A DNA stretch of 64,000 nucleotides, from NCBI GenBank assembly GCA_900155495.1, contig FTLJ01000739.1, forward strand, positions 1 to 64,000. Reading direction: 5' to 3'. Under the pieces are notes generated by a model. It ran no database searches. It was not told the DNA's origin and saw only the letters and a list, made by a program, of their open reading frames with translations. Origin of the DNA: Porogramme epimiltina (lineage: Eukaryota > Basidiomycota > Agaricomycetes > Polyporales > Polyporaceae). A program made the translations under genes and the position numbers. Positions 23,623-36,218 of this stretch are shown one piece after another (the first letter of the stretch is position 1; each line of letters opens with the position of its first letter).

Positions 23623-24490
23623 TCATAGCTCCACATCGCTCCCCGCATCCTCAGCCTCGTACGGCGCGAACACCTCCACGAACCGCGCCCACCGTCCGCC
23701 ATCCCACGCCATCACCTCCGCCCACTCCTCCGCCGGCAGCAGCTTCCGCAACCACTTCAAGAACGCAGCGACGGTCACGTCCGCAAAGCAGATCCCCTCA
23801 CCCACACCCGCGCCCGCACCCGCACCCCCAAACAGCAACCGCTCCCCACCATCCGCACCACGCCCAAGCCACCCCGCGACAGCCCCAAACGCCTCCCGCG
23901 CGCCCCGCAGGTGCACCGCGCGCGCCTCGCTCCCGACGGGCGCGAGCGCCTCCAGTGGGCCGTACTTCCCCTCGCGCGCGCGGCGGAAGTGGGCGGCCCC
24001 GCGCGGGCGGAGCGCCGCGCACGCCGCGGGCACGACGAGCGCCGCAAAGTGGCCCGTGCCGAACGTCGCGTGCACGAACGCCGCGTCGAACGCGCGGTGC
24101 AGCGCGTCGAGCTCCGCGGGCACTAACGGGGGACCGAGGACGGGGTACGTGCGGTCGAGGTAGCGCGCGATGGCGCCCGAGTCGGAGACGGCCGTTTGGG
24201 TGTTGGGGTCGAAGATGGCGGGGAGGGTGTACAGCGGCGCGCCGTCGCTACGGACGCCGGTGGGCGCGGCGCCGAGCTTCTTGCAGGCGGCCTCGACGTC
24301 GGGGTAGTCGACCCAGATGGTTTTGTACGGGATGGCCTTGATGTTGAGGGTATACCTGATGTGCAGAGATGTAGTCACTGCGCCGCGGCGGAATGCATGT
24401 GGAGGGTTGGACTCACCGCGTCTTCCAGGTTTGCGGGTTCCACGCTCCAATCTCGCGGCTAGGAAAGTCGAGGAACAAGATTGGTTCCAT
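23623..24490 (-). CDS. Glutathione transferase copy 4 (WNPQTWK subtype) with Gly/Ala loop insertion
   Basis: Intact two-exon copy; start MEPILFLDFPSREIGAWNPQ at 24490, family intron after WKTR. Thioredoxin-like part: YTLNIKAIPYKTIWVDYPD, YTLPAIFDPNTQTAVSDSGA with cis-Pro and acidic-Ser pair. Helical part: GGERLLFGGAGAGAGVGEG then ICFADVTVAAFLKWLRKLL. The GAGAGAGVGEG stretch is about ten residues longer than the single GG(D/G) found in the other copies at the same loop. Its N-terminal exon is nearly identical to copy 11 at the far end of the locus. The coding strand is extremely GC-rich here and gives long antisense open frames, which are not real genes. Confidence 0.9.
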
Positions 24491-25650
24491 CGTCGCAAAC
24501 TGCAAACGGACAATTGCGCGTATATGTATGTAAGTACTGCGCGCGCCCGGGGTCATTCGGAAATCATCTCCGTGGAACCCGGCTTGCACTGTGCTTATAA
24601 CCTACGAGCTGACCATCTTCGGCGTTGACATCACTTGCGAGTATAGGATTTGCAGAGGCGGCGTTTCGCGGCGAGACGGGATCATAACAGCTGAGCAAGA
24701 CGTCCGACAACTTTCGGAATGGTCACTAACAAGACTGTTGGAAGAGGAATCTCTGTTCGGGGTTCAGTATCTACTAACGTCGACCACGTCGAATACTTAC
24801 AGACGTAGGACGTGCGGAGGACCGAGCTTGAAGGACAGGCGCCAAGTCATCCATTGGCCTCGAGGCAGACTCCGAGGTTGAGCTGCTTAGTTTGCAACTA
24901 CGGAAGCTATAGTCTAGCAGTTCAATCTAGAAGGAAAATAATCAGCGTGATTCACACTCCGGTTATAGGACGATGATAGGGCCCGGTACCTCCTGACGTA
25001 ACCAGCGGATATCAATAGTTCGTAAGACCACGCTCGTCGACCCTTTCCCGCGCGAGGCCCTTCCGCACCTCACGGGCGTGAGTCAAACAGGCCTTGAGGG
25101 TCGCCGGCGCGCGCGCATATACGAAGTGAGCGGTACGTCCGCGCGCGCGAAGATGTCGTCAAGGCGAGGGTACCCTGACCTGCGCGTTCCTGCGCGCCAG
25201 GTCTAACCCTCGGCGGAGGTCCCAAGACGCTCACTAGGAGAGAGAAGTTAGCAAGAACAGACGTGCCCTTGTCCCCTGGTGGAGCCTAGACTGCCCATCG
25301 CCTCAGTCAATTGATGCTCGAACCTTGCAAGCTTGAGCACAGCTGATGTCAACCAACTCAAACAAGAGCAAGATCGTCCTCGAGAGATCGCGCGATACAG
25401 CGAACCGGAAGCCCGATGCGAACGAAATCGAATTAGCGTGCTCTAGGATGTAAAGTCTCAGGACTAGAACGGTACAATCAAAGATGCGCGTCGCCTTCTC
25501 GAGCGGTCTACTTACAAGTCCACGCACCGCAAATAATAGCTACACACTGGGACGACCGGCACGGCCGGCATCTCTCTCCATCAAACGCGCGCGCACACGC
25601 CCAAGCCACCAAGAACACCACGCCCGGCGTCCAGCCATCATCTGGGCCGC
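24491..25650. other. Intergenic, promoter of GST copy 4; no other gene seen
   Basis: On the minus strand, CATACATATACG about 30-40 bp upstream of 24490 could be a TATA element. The remaining kilobase has only short frames on both strands, for example minus strand 25303-25527, with no domain or splice chain. Confidence 0.45.
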
Positions 25651-27101
25651 TCAGACGTTCAAGCTGCGATACACACGACAGTGGACCCTGTGCGCGGCAC
25701 GTCAGGTCAACGTTCGGCCAAACGTGGGAGCGAAAGCGGGCCGCGGGGCTCGACGCACCTATCTTCCAGCAACTCCCCTGCGGGGTCCGTCATCCGGCAC
25801 TCGGACCAGGTCTCGACGTCCCACTTACACCATCCCCAGCCGTCCTTGATCTATAGAAAGGCGCACAGCGTGAGCGCCCAGTTAATTGGAAACGTCAAGG
25901 AAAAAAACTCACCTCGGGGCGCTTATGCGGCGCGAGGACGACAAGCCATCGCGCCTTCGTGCTGTCGGAGCAAGCCCGCCATCAGCCTCGTACATCGCGC
26001 GACGCCGCAAACAGACCGCAGCGGCGCGGAATGCGGCACGGAAACGCGAACCACGCACCTCAGCTCCCACAGGAGCGCGAACAGCTCCGACTGCTTCTCG
26101 ACGAGGTGCAGTGCGAACGAACACACGACCATCTCGATCGCGCCGTCGCCCATGCCGAGGCTGCTCCCGCTGTCGGTGCTCACGACGGAGGCGGTGGGCC
26201 CGCGGAGCGTGCTCTCGGGCGAGGGCGTCTCGCTGCCCGCGTTGCTCCGCGGTGCGCCGACGGGGCGCGAGGCGATCTCGGGGAGTCGGCCTTCGGCGAC
26301 GTCCTTGAAGGTGAGCGGGTGCGCGTAGAGCGAGGTGCGGGTGTGGAACGCTTGGGTTGTGTACTATACGCGCCCGGTTAGGAATAGGGGTTAACAAGGC
26401 GGGCGAAGAGGCGAGTACTCACCGGGTCAGAGGCGAGGATGCATGGTACGGGGGTGTCGGGTGCGATGAAGGGGGGCATGCGCGCCTTGCGCGCCATCGA
26501 CTGTGCCAAGGTCCCCTCGTCGTCCGACTCCGAGTCTTGCCCGGGCCTCCGGGGGGCCTTTGCGCGCACGTTGTGGCGGTCGCGGCCCGCGCGCCACCAC
26601 TCGAGGATGGCCACGGTCGCTTCGCCGCTACAAACAAGAGAGATTTCAACGTTCAGAGGGGGAGGTTCCTAGTCAGAGGGGGGCAGCATCCACCTGCCTT
26701 CCTCCGCGTGCAAGTGTCAGTGAGGAAACAGGGGGCAAGAGAGGGGGGGGGACGCACCGCAGGCCATGTCGAAGACGAGGAACTTCTTGGAGGTGATGTG
26801 GGGCTGGCGCATGCGCCACCACCTGGTCATCCAGAGGAAGAGGCATGACTTGACACCGGGGAAGTGGGGGTTGCGGTAGGTTGCGCCGACCTTCTTGTAA
26901 TACTGTACGATATGCACCGGGTGCAGATGCGGGACCGGGGAAAGGGGAGGGGCGAGAGCAAGAAGGCAGCGGTCATCACGCGGGTAACATAAGGAGAAGT
27001 ACGCGAGGGAAACTCGCCTCGTCAACGCCGTGCTCGGAGTAGTTGTCCCGCATGGAGCTTTTGAGGATGCCGGCGGCGGCGTCGCGGTTGCCCCTAGACA
27101 T
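25651..27101 (-). CDS. SAM-dependent methyltransferase of a conserved fungal family
   Basis: Class I methyltransferase fold, substrate unknown. Start at 27101: MSRGNRDAAAGILKSSMRDN, then YSEHGVDEYYKKVGATYRNP and HFPGVKSCLFLWMTRWW. Motif I is FDMACGAGEATVA, formed across an intron whose donor reads GC|GTCCCC. Later exons give ILASDPYTTQAFHTRTSL (the acidic loop that binds the SAM ribose), a Ser/Pro-rich insertion, EMVVCSFALHLVEKQSELF and WLVVLAPHKRPE. The last ones give IKDGWGWCKWDVETWSEC and EDRVHCRVYRSLNV with stop at 25651. The YSEHGV..YY opening and LAPHKKPEIKDGWGW-type end are the family signature. It shares a divergent promoter region with the HIT gene. Confidence 0.82.
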
Positions 27102-27506
27102 GGTGTGGGGCGGCGGGGGCTAGTGGGGAAGATGGTAGGAGGATGAGAGAGGCTGGGGCGGGTGCACGAGATTCGCACGTCTCGGCCGGGAGGCGAAAAG
27201 GACGTTGGGTGGACGGGAGGGGCGGGGTGGGCGCTGGGACTGGGGAGCATCTTACGAGACTTACGGCAGCATTGGCTAGCGGGCGCCTGGCTCGGACAAG
27301 AAGCTTCTCTCGCCGGGCCGCCGTTTCGATCGGAAGCGCCTGTGCCTCGGCCCCTGCCGCCCCGCACTCCGCCACCGACCCGTCGCCCGTTTTCGGTCCT
27401 CTTCCAGGTCCCCCCGGGTCCCCGATTTCGTTTCGAAGCCCTCCTCTCCCGGTCCCGCCACCGACGCCTGTCTCCCCCGGCCTCGCCGCCCCCTCCGCCT
27501 GCCGCG
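27102..27506. promoter_or_regulatory. Divergent promoter region, methyltransferase / HIT protein
   Basis: 405 bp between two start codons facing outward; very GC-rich, without a TATA box. Open frames through it on both strands are chance extensions of the two genes. Confidence 0.5.
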
Positions 27507-28858
27507 ATGACCTCGTTCGTCCTCAAGCCCCACGAAGACCGCGCGCTCCCCGCCGCCTGGGTGACCGACCCGCTCTGCCCATTCTGCTGCATCGTCGCCG
27601 GCACCATGCCCGCCTACCGGCTTTTCGAGGACGAGATGGTCGTCGCGATACTAGGTGGGAGTCTGGCCTCCCGCATCTGATTTTCCCCCTCCCCCTCCCC
27701 AATGCACATCTATCTTCCGCGCGGCCCCGGCTGACCTCGAGGCCTGGCGATGCGACACCACCCGACGCCCACCCGGCGGCGCACCCCCAACTCTATCAAA
27801 CGCAAACGCCCCCTTCGGAATTCCGCCGACGACGACGCGGCGCGCACCCCCCACCCTGACCGTTGACGCGACCCTCACCGCGCCTACGCCCGCTCGCGTT
27901 CCTAACTCGTATCTACCCGACATCGCGCAGACATCGCGCCCCTCCGCCCCGGACACACGCTCGTCATCCCCAAGACGCACGTCCCGCGCGTCTCCGACCT
28001 CCCGGACGCCTTCGCCGCCGAGTGCGGCCGCGCGGTCTCCAGGCTCGCGCGGGCCCTCGCAGCAGGTGAGCTTGGCTGGCCGCCCGCACTAGTCCGCCTC
28101 TACTTTCTTTCTTCCCCCCCTTGCCCATCCTCCTCCCAACTTCCGTGTCGCCCCGCGGGGCCCGCCATCGATGGCACCCACGCGCCCGCCCGAACCTCGT
28201 CTCGTTCCGGCGCGCGCGCCGGTGCGTCTCATGCCCCCTTATGTTTCCCGCTCCGGCACGCCCGTCGGGCGCTCTCTTCCGCATCTCCATACACACACAC
28301 GCCCGTTGACTGACGCCGACGCCCTCGCTAGCCCTGCAAAACACGGCCCTGAACGTCGTCTGTAACCAGGAGTACATGCAGGCCGTCCCGCACGTAAGCA
28401 TCTCCCTCAAACGTGTACTAAACAAAGTGTACACCCACACTGTTACCGGCCCCCTGCTGCCCCTACCCGCTAGCGCAGCGCAGTCTGCCCTAGTCTCCCC
28501 TGCAATCGACGATCGTATTTTACCCGCCGTATGCCACCGCGCGGGTCCCCCCGCCTGGGCCTCCTCGCGCGCGTCCTACGCTCGGTCTTCTGACTATCCC
28601 CGCCCCTCCCCTCAGGTACACTACCACATCATCCCCGCCCCTCGGCGCGACCCGGGCTCGCACGCAGGCGAGAGCGCGCCGGTCCCGGCCCCGCCTGCCC
28701 CAGGCGTCCCCGGCGGCGGCGGCAGCGGCGGGAGTGGCGCGGGGCGGCCGCTGACCGAGAAGGAGATGCACTGGCGCGAGATGGAGGCGCGCGGCGAGCT
28801 CCGCGAGGAGGACGCGGCGCGGATCGTGGAGATGGTGCGGGCGCAGCTCGCGGGTTGA
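27507..28858 (+). CDS. HIT (histidine triad) family nucleotide-binding protein
   Basis: Members of this family hydrolyse nucleoside phosphoramidates or dinucleotides. MTSFVLKPHEDRALPAAWV starts exon 1, with a CPFCCIVAG motif typical of HINT-like N-termini. After an intron, DIAPLRPGHTLVIPKTHV gives the central strand and first conserved His. LQNTALNVVCNQEYMQAVPH joins across an intron (GTAAGC to CAG before 28617) to VHYHIIPAPR, completing the catalytic H-x-H-x-H triad (HVHYH). A Pro/Gly-rich linker (about 28680-28745) and a charged helix (KEMHWREMEARGELREEDAA) end at 28858. The exon 1 part also resembles APTX/HINT relatives. The C-terminal extension is longer than a minimal HINT protein. Its physiological substrate is not evident. 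Confidence 0.88.
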
Positions 28859-29101
28859 GCTTGTGGCGCCGCTCAATGTATAGATTTAATTCCGCCCATG
28901 ACCGGGGGGGAAGAGATGGGGACCCGACCCTGCTTGAATATACGCGCGTAGATGTAATTCATACAAACGTTCCGTCTATTGCGTGCGCGAGGGTACCAAG
29001 AGCACGACGAGATACAAGCACAGCTAATGATACAACAAGAACGAACCCGCCCAGCCAGACATTCTATTCCTTCCCCCGACGGAGGCACGCCCCGTCCCGC
29101 C
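28859..29101. other. Convergent 3' region (HIT / DDB1)
   Basis: Short AT-richer spacer that must contain both 3' untranslated regions. No RNA gene or repeat recognised. Confidence 0.5.
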
Positions 29102-32100
29102 TCAGTGCAAGCTCTGCATCTGCACGAGCACGGCCTTGATGGCCGCGACGGGCATCGTGACGCGCTCCGCCTCCACCTCGCCCTCGAGCAGCTCCTCCGC
29201 GTCCTCGTGCGCCAAAAACGCCTCCAAAAAGTCCCCGTCCAGGAACCCGTACGCGCCGCCCTCCGCGTCCGTGTGCCCGCGCGCAGTCGCCGGCGCACGT
29301 CGTCTGCAAAACCAAAACGAAAAAAGGGGGTGCACGGCGGCGCACAGCGCAGCGCATCCGTCAACTGTCAGCGGGGACCTGCCAAACAAAAGCACGCGAA
29401 AAGATGGGAGGGAGGGAGGAGGGGGAGGGTGCGGGACGCACCGGGTGTGCTCGACGTCGCCGGGCCCGAGGAGCTCCTTGGCCATGTTGCGCTGGAGCGC
29501 GGTCATGTGCAGCGCGACGTCGTCGTCCATCTCGAGGATCGCGCCGATGCGCCCCGACGCGGTGAAGAAGACGTGGCCGGGCCTGACGGTCTGCTCGCCC
29601 GTCGGGTCGACGGACGACAGCGCGCCTGCAAGAGCGCAGAGCGGGCGGGCATCAGCGCTGTCACGGCGGCGGAGCGAGGACGACGGGGCGGCTCACCTCG
29701 CATGATCTTGTTGACGACGTCGTCCAGCTGGTACGCGCCGTCCTTCTCCAAAAACTGTTTCAACCCGCGTTGCTGGAAGGAGAACGAGAAGAGGTTGCAG
29801 TCGCTCTACCGCAGCACGTGTTAGCGGGCGATCCCCGTTGGTGCAACTCGAGCGCGACGCACGTTAGCTCCGATGATCCCGTTCCCGGTGCTTTCGATCG
29901 CGACGGGCCAAAGCGGCCCATAGTCGCGCGCGACAGTCTGGACGGTCTGTCCCTCTTCGTCCCACCGGATGGCAGAGACGGAGCTGATGGCGTCGCCGAC
30001 GAGGATGCGCTCGCCGTCGAACGCGAGGTTCGTCACGAAGTAGTTGTGATTCCACTTCCCGAGCTCTTGCAGCACCATCGGCGTTGCCCCGACGTCCCCC
30101 TCCTGGATCCTGAAGATGACGACCTGCGCCACATGAAACGTGAGATTCGAGTCCACACCAAAACGTAATGAAAAAAAAATCACGGAGGTATTCACGGCAG
30201 CGGCTATGAGGTTGTCCGACAGACGAACGAGCGCATACACGCAGCCCTGAACCTTCTTAGAGCCCAAGTTCTGGAGAGAGCGCAAGGCCGGGCCCCTCGG
30301 GCCCTGGTTGGAGGAGACGCCGAAAAGCACGATGCGGCCCTCGGACGGCTCCGTCTCGTCCGAGCGGATAAAGACGGTGCCGAGGCAGAATGCAGGGCTG
30401 CTGACCCCCGCACCCTCGGTCGAAAGCGCGAGGAGAGAAGTCGGCTCCTCGTCGGCATCGCACGCGAAGGCATCAAGTTCTAGTGATGGAATAAGTCAGT
30501 GTCGAGCGGGCAAGGGCACTATTAGCGCGAGACTTACGCTGTAATGTATGCGCGTCCATAAGCTTGAGCGAGCCCTTGACTTCCTCGTAGTCTCCCACGC
30601 GCACGGGGGTAGTATGAATGGTAGCCACGCCAAAGACCTCCTCAAATGCATGGTGCGCGATTTTTCGCGGGCTATCTAGCCCCAGCGGGATCTGTGAGGT
30701 TAGATCCAACGCGGTGAGTGGGGGGTGATGTCGACACGCGTTTATCAAGGACCTACAGTTCGGATCTGCATCTTGTCCAAGCCGCGGACGTTCCCAATCA
30801 ACAACGTTGACGATGTTGCTACCATGAGGCAAGATGGGAACGCGGGTGTGTTTAGAGTTGCACCCTTGACCATATCCTTGACGCAGACACACAGTCAGCT
30901 CGTCTATGCGACCCCAGAATGTCAATTGAACATACCTTGATCGCAACGGGCGACGTCCTCAAACGCCGACCATCCCAGAACAGGATGTTCGATCGCGCGC
31001 CGCTCGCAAATACGGCTGTTTGCCCATCCACCGCACACACCGACAAACTTGCGGGCGCGTCGCCCAACGAGCTCGCCTTGCGATCTTCAAGGCTACCGTC
31101 GCGCAGCGCGTATGTGACAAGTGTGCCGTCCGCGAGCCCCACGAGGAGGTGAAGGCGGAATTCGGGATCCTTGGTCCGCGTGCCGCGCCCGAAGTTATGG
31201 AGCCGTACAGTGCGCGGGAGCGCGGGGAAGTCCACAGCACACTGTGTCGATAGGACGCCGCCTGCCTCGATCGTGAGGACGTGGACGGAGTTGGAACCCC
31301 AAAACGAGACGGCGAGGGAGGTGGTATAAGGTTTTGCAGGGTCAATTGGATCACAGGAGATGGCACAGATCTCATCAGGGAAGTTGCGGGTTCTGGTGGA
31401 GGGTGTCAGATGGAAGTGCCGGAGACCGTACTGAATGAACATACGTGACGATGTCTAGTCGGTCATCCTGGCCGAGGTTGAGGAGCACCAACCGGCCGCC
31501 AGTGAGTCCAACTATGTATTGACTAGGGCTCATCGCAGCCGCGACAACCTCCCGGTTGGCGTAGTCGCCTCCTAATTGTTTGGGATACCACCCGTTGCCA
31601 TATTTGGTGAGCGACATTAGCGTATTGTCATGCTCGATCAAACGTATGCCCTCAGAAGTAATCTGCACGATCAGAGGGGAGTCAAGGTAAGAAGATGTCG
31701 AGCGACCGCCGTTCATCACTGTCTTCCTCCGCGGGATGTTTCCGACAGTGAATGTGGGCACGCCAGTGGCGAAGCCAATCGAAGCAGGGTCCAGGTTCGT
31801 CATCACTTCTTTCTCAGCAAGCGAGAACACAAAAGTGTCGCGAAGCGTTGAGACCACTACGTGACTATGGACTCTAGAGACCGACGTGAGTGTATCGAAT
31901 ATTACGAGACCTGTTTGACATACGAATCTGAGGAGCGAGCCTTTATAGGCCAGACGTTGGTTATTCCTGGTAGTCCTTCTAATCGTGCTTGCTCTTTGAA
32001 GTCCGCCTCCGTACGTATTACTCTGAGAGAGCCGGTACTGTGACTACCAGAGCACGTTACAACCTGAGGCTATAATTCGTGTCAATGAGTGAGCGTAACT

Positions 32101-33782
32101 GCAAGGACGGGATTGCATGGTGCTGACCTGCCCGCTTCTATCAATGTCCGCCAGGACTGCGTCCATGATAGGTGCGATGTTATCATGATTCTCGAGCACT
32201 TCAAGGTAGGTCCCTTTCATGCCGACCACTCTTCCATCCTTCCTCCCACCAGTTCCGTCATCCGCGAGCCGTCCTTTTCCTTTATCAGATGAAACCAGGG
32301 ATGATGGAGGAACAGTGGTTACGCCAGGGGGGGTGGGAAGAGTAACGGAACTAGCATTAGCGATAGGCGATGGGTGTATGCGCAGAAGTTGAGAGTTTCC
32401 GGCATGTGACCCGAGATACAGAACTTGCGACGATAGGTACGTCAGGCAGGTCGCGGGGGACGCCTGTTATGTTCATTTAGAAAAACAGTCGAATCCCGTA
32501 TGAACAACATACCTCTCCAAGGGGCAGGATGGTGAGACACATCCTCCTGTCGTCAAACGCCAGCATGGCTAGGCGGCCATAAACATCTCCCAATAGGAAC
32601 CGTCTACCGTCTTCATCCAAGGCACACCAGCTAAATCGATGTTTCTGCTGAGGGACTGCGCGCACCGCGAGATGTTGCGGAACTTACGCTGTTACAGCCG
32701 CCCACGGCCACTTCACACTAGCCCTTGGGGGTAACTTCCGAGTCTCTCGCTCCTTCTCCTTTTCCCTCGCCTTCGCAACCTCCTCTGGCTTTCCACTTGA
32801 GATACGCTTCTTTATCCTCTTCTGTTTTCCCTTCCGGGTTTCCTGTTGTGGCTTGGATGCATTCTCATAGAACACAATCTTCTTCCCGCCCAATACGAGG
32901 ACGCCTCCACGATGTGCGGGGCTCTCCTCGTCTTCCTCGTCCTCTTCCGAACCTGTCGTGTACCCGGGCACTGGGACTAGAATCGGAGGAGGATCCAACG
33001 AAGGGAATGTTCGGTCGGATAGCAAGGTTGTAGTGAATACGTCCGAGTGGTCGGCAGAGAGCTCCAGCTCTTTGAGTTTGAGATCGCGGGCTAGGAGCTG
33101 GATTTCCTGTCGATGGTTAAAATGAAGAAGAGCAAGTGTCCGGCTTTCATCTTCGGTGTCGAGAAAGTTAAAGGCAAGGAGATTGAGTTCCGGAAGACTA
33201 TAGGTGAACCGCAACTCGATGAGGGAAGGGCGAATGGGGTGTGGAGAGATTATGCTCACGAGACGTCGAAGGGTTCGTTTAGTTTCCCTTTCTTAATTTC
33301 GATCACCTTAAGCTTGCCGCTATAACAACTCGCAACAACTACACTTCCAGTCGGGTCCACGCTGAAATCCATGACATACTCGGATGGCCGTGCTGTCCGA
33401 TCAAAGAGGGACTGGAAGCTCGTTGCAACAAGCGTTGGCACCTCTTCCTCGATAACGTATGACATAAGGACTATCTTCGGTTCAGGATGGTCGGTCATGA
33501 CCAACAGATTAGACCGTCCTGGTTCCTGCACAGGGACTTAATAAAAGAGGGTCAAACCATACGACATAAACGCACCTTGGCCGGAATTGCCTGCAAACCC
33601 ACAACCCTGCCCCACATATCTGTAGAACATTCCTTCTTGAGTCCATCAGGCCTAAGTGAGTAGACTTCGAGTTTATCGGTCTTGGCCACAACGAGATGTT
33701 CGAGGGACTTGTCCTGGGTGAGCGCGCATTTGACTGAGCGCGAGACGGAAGAGGAAGGGTGGAAGGTCCCGATGACGCGCAT
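29102..33782 (-). CDS. DDB1: DNA damage-binding protein 1 (DDB1) homologue
   Basis: A three-propeller scaffold that links CUL4 ubiquitin ligases to substrate receptors, in repair and chromatin control. The start MRVIGTFHPSSSVSRSVKCA at 33782 matches the usual DDB1 opening. Exons then cover PEPKIVLMSYVIEEEVPT, the first-propeller block VVASCYSGKLKVIEI, an acidic/basic insertion (SEEDEEDEE, then KGKQKRIKKRI) and RRFLLGDVYGRLAMLAFDD. Next are GMKGTYLEVLENHDNIAPIM with MDAVLADIDRSGQ, TGSLRVIR-type sequence, EICAISCDPIDPA, GLADGTLVTYALRDGSLED, HHAFEEVFGVATIHTT and NYFVTNLAFDGERILVGDAI. The end reads HVFFTASGRIGAILEMDDD, QRNMAKELLGPGD and EAERVTMPVAAIKAVLVQM. More than 15 exons. DDB1 and the CPSF-A/RSE1 proteins share this fold, but the C-terminus fits DDB1 best. 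Confidence 0.88.
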
Positions 33783-34347
33783 GCTGGATGTGTTGTTGTA
33801 CCTATTGCTACATGCAGGAGTGGAGACTATGCACACGAGCAGATGAACGCGGAGGCAGTAAAGTGAGAGGCGAGCAAGGTGAGCGGCCGCTGTGAGCGCG
33901 CTGAACTTGTGGGATCAGCCTGCACACTCTATTAGTGGCTGAAGCTGACGCATGTCCTCCAAAGACGTCACTGATCCCGATCGGGGCTCCGGTTCGGTGA
34001 CCCATTCTCGCTCCCTGGTATCACGGCTTCAGCTGAGGGTGCACGTGCAATCCGGACTAAGACTTCATAGCTAGCCTCATTTCACCTCCAGCTTCCAGTA
34101 AGACACAATGGTACAAATACACAACAGAACGTGAAGGCCTCAACCCTCACGCCTTCAAACGCATTATTGATCATACATATAACAACCAGTAAGGTGGGAA
34201 TCTACGATAGAGGGTTGAACAGATCCCGTATAGGCTACAGCTACAAAGACTACTAGGGCTAAAAGGGGAGGGGAAGTAACATGCTAGTAATACAGGGCCC
34301 AATCCTTCGTACCAAATGCAAATTAGAGGCCAGCTTGGACGAAAAAG
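33783..34347. other. Intergenic, DDB1 promoter and 3' flank of DUF6533 gene
   Basis: No gene is supported. Upstream in-frame codons exist before the DDB1 ATG but do not match the family. AT-rich sequence at 34120-34200 suits a 3' untranslated region of the neighbour. Confidence 0.5.
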
Positions 34348-36218
34348 CTAAACGAGCTCTGATGCTTCGTGATGACCACAATCATCTCCCAAACCCGCCG
34401 GAGCGTGCTCAATCCATTCCTCTTCGCCCTCCCACGAAGTGTGTTTCATGTAGACTCCTAGCGGATGGTGTGCTTTCTTTGGAGCCTGCACGGATACCAC
34501 CGTGCCACGGTCGTCATGCGTGACCGACTGCTCCTGGATTGAAATGAGGAAACTCTCGCCGTGAGCACGCACATCGAGGAAGCGTTCTGGATGGCAGAAA
34601 TAGACAGGGGACCGGGGCCTTCTTTGGCTCTGACAGGGTGTGTTCTCGTATGTCGTATGCGACGCAAGTGGATCTCGCGAGCGGCGCGACTCCTTACAGA
34701 GGTGGATGGTGATGCGAGAGATCATGGCGACGTTCGTACTGACAAAAAGACGTCGATGATCAGTGTATCAGCCATACGCGCACGAAGCTGAGCGCGTACA
34801 GATACTCCGTCCTGAGGGAAGAGGGTGAGCTGTTGAGCGTACGTTCGAACACCCAATGCTTACTGTGCCATGATGTTTTGAAGGCCAGGAGGGGCGAACG
34901 CGATCATTAGGGTGAGGACCAACGTGACTGAGAAGATCACGCTGGGAAGAAAAGAAAAAACACATCAGCCATGGCTCTATTGGAGCTGAAATAATGAGCG
35001 TACGTATAGTATGTGATTCCTTCTTGAAGAAGTGCCCGAGCTAGCCCTGAACAGCCAGCGGACCGCCCGGCGCTGTTGTATGTCTTCTTCACGGTGAGGA
35101 TTAGGACAACAGTGTCGAACAGCAACGGTAGCCACGCCGACGCGGAGGAAACATGCCCGCTGATGCCTCCAAAGACCATCGTGCATGCTTTAGTTGTAAC
35201 TGATTGTCAGTGTGGTATCACGAACCCAGAAGTACTCCAATGGACAAACCTTCTATGTTTGGAACAGCTATGAGCAGGAAGGAATTTAGCTAGAAAGAGG
35301 AGAAATCTGTTGGAGGTCACCCACGGGAACCATATACCAGGAGCCAAGCGTTTGTACCAGCCTCCGCTGTGAAGATAGCTCCAACCAATGCGACAATTAG
35401 CTTGTTCTCGTTCCAGTAAAGTGCTCTGATGCGTAGAAGCATCATGAGAGCGGCTATGTTGATGCCGATAGTGGTAGTCGCGCCTTCGTATTTGACAAAA
35501 TGTCGGCACCTACACGGGAGTGAGTACGGGCCGTAGTTCCAATACGAAGTATACATACAGCTAAATAACGAATACGTGTTAGTTAGAAGCGGGCGCGTTC
35601 ACAAAGTTGCATCGTACTCACGTCTCCAATCATCTTACCGGAAAAGTAGGCTGCATGATCCATCTGGTATTAGAACACGGCATCTAACAAGAGGATACCA
35701 CGAACCGTATAGGTTTAGTATGAATGCGAACGGCGTCAAGTATCGGTTCTATGCATCATGAGTGGCATAATGGATGGAAAACAACCAGACAACTAACCAA
35801 CAAGAACAAGTATATAACTACGTGTGAATGGGGTTAGATATTGTTAACGTTGGATACACTCGAAATTGAACGTACTACCTTTTCCTTTCTTGTCTCCCCG
35901 CCAGATGAACCGTACCTAGAGGGTTGTGAGTTCGCTATCCGAACCAGAGACAACCATTCCGAATGGGTGAACGTACCTCATCGCCAAAAGTAAGCAAGTG
36001 GTCCCAGATCAACACAGTATAGCTAGCAAGCCCCACGTACTACCATTGTAGTCATGAGAATACTAGATGACACGACATGCACTTCGTTTCGGTCTACTTA
36101 CGAAGGTTGCTCTGCTGCAATCGGAAAACTTCGTTGGCAAGAACTGCATGATTCTAACACAGAGGACGACATACAGATGCTCGTGTTGCTGAACGAAGAG
36201 TTCATCGTTGCTGATCAT
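34348..36218 (-). CDS. DUF6533 multi-span membrane protein
   Basis: Predicted seven-helix protein of a family abundant in Agaricomycetes; function unknown. Start MISNDELFVQQHEHLYVVLC at 36218. Exon 2 gives YVGLASYTVLIWDHLLTFGD, the first half of the DUF6533 signature, followed by RFIWRGDKKGKG. Small exons then give a Leu/Val-rich segment and NRYLTPFAFILNLYG. After that come KYEGATTTIGINIAALMMLL, RIRALYWNENKLIVALVGA, SSASAWLPLLFDTVVLILTV, QEGITYY and SVTLVLTLMIAFAPPGLQN. MISRITIHLCKESRRSRD begins the cytoplasmic tail, which ends at 34348. Ten or so small exons; several internal borders are uncertain, but the order of signature blocks is right. Confidence 0.8.
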
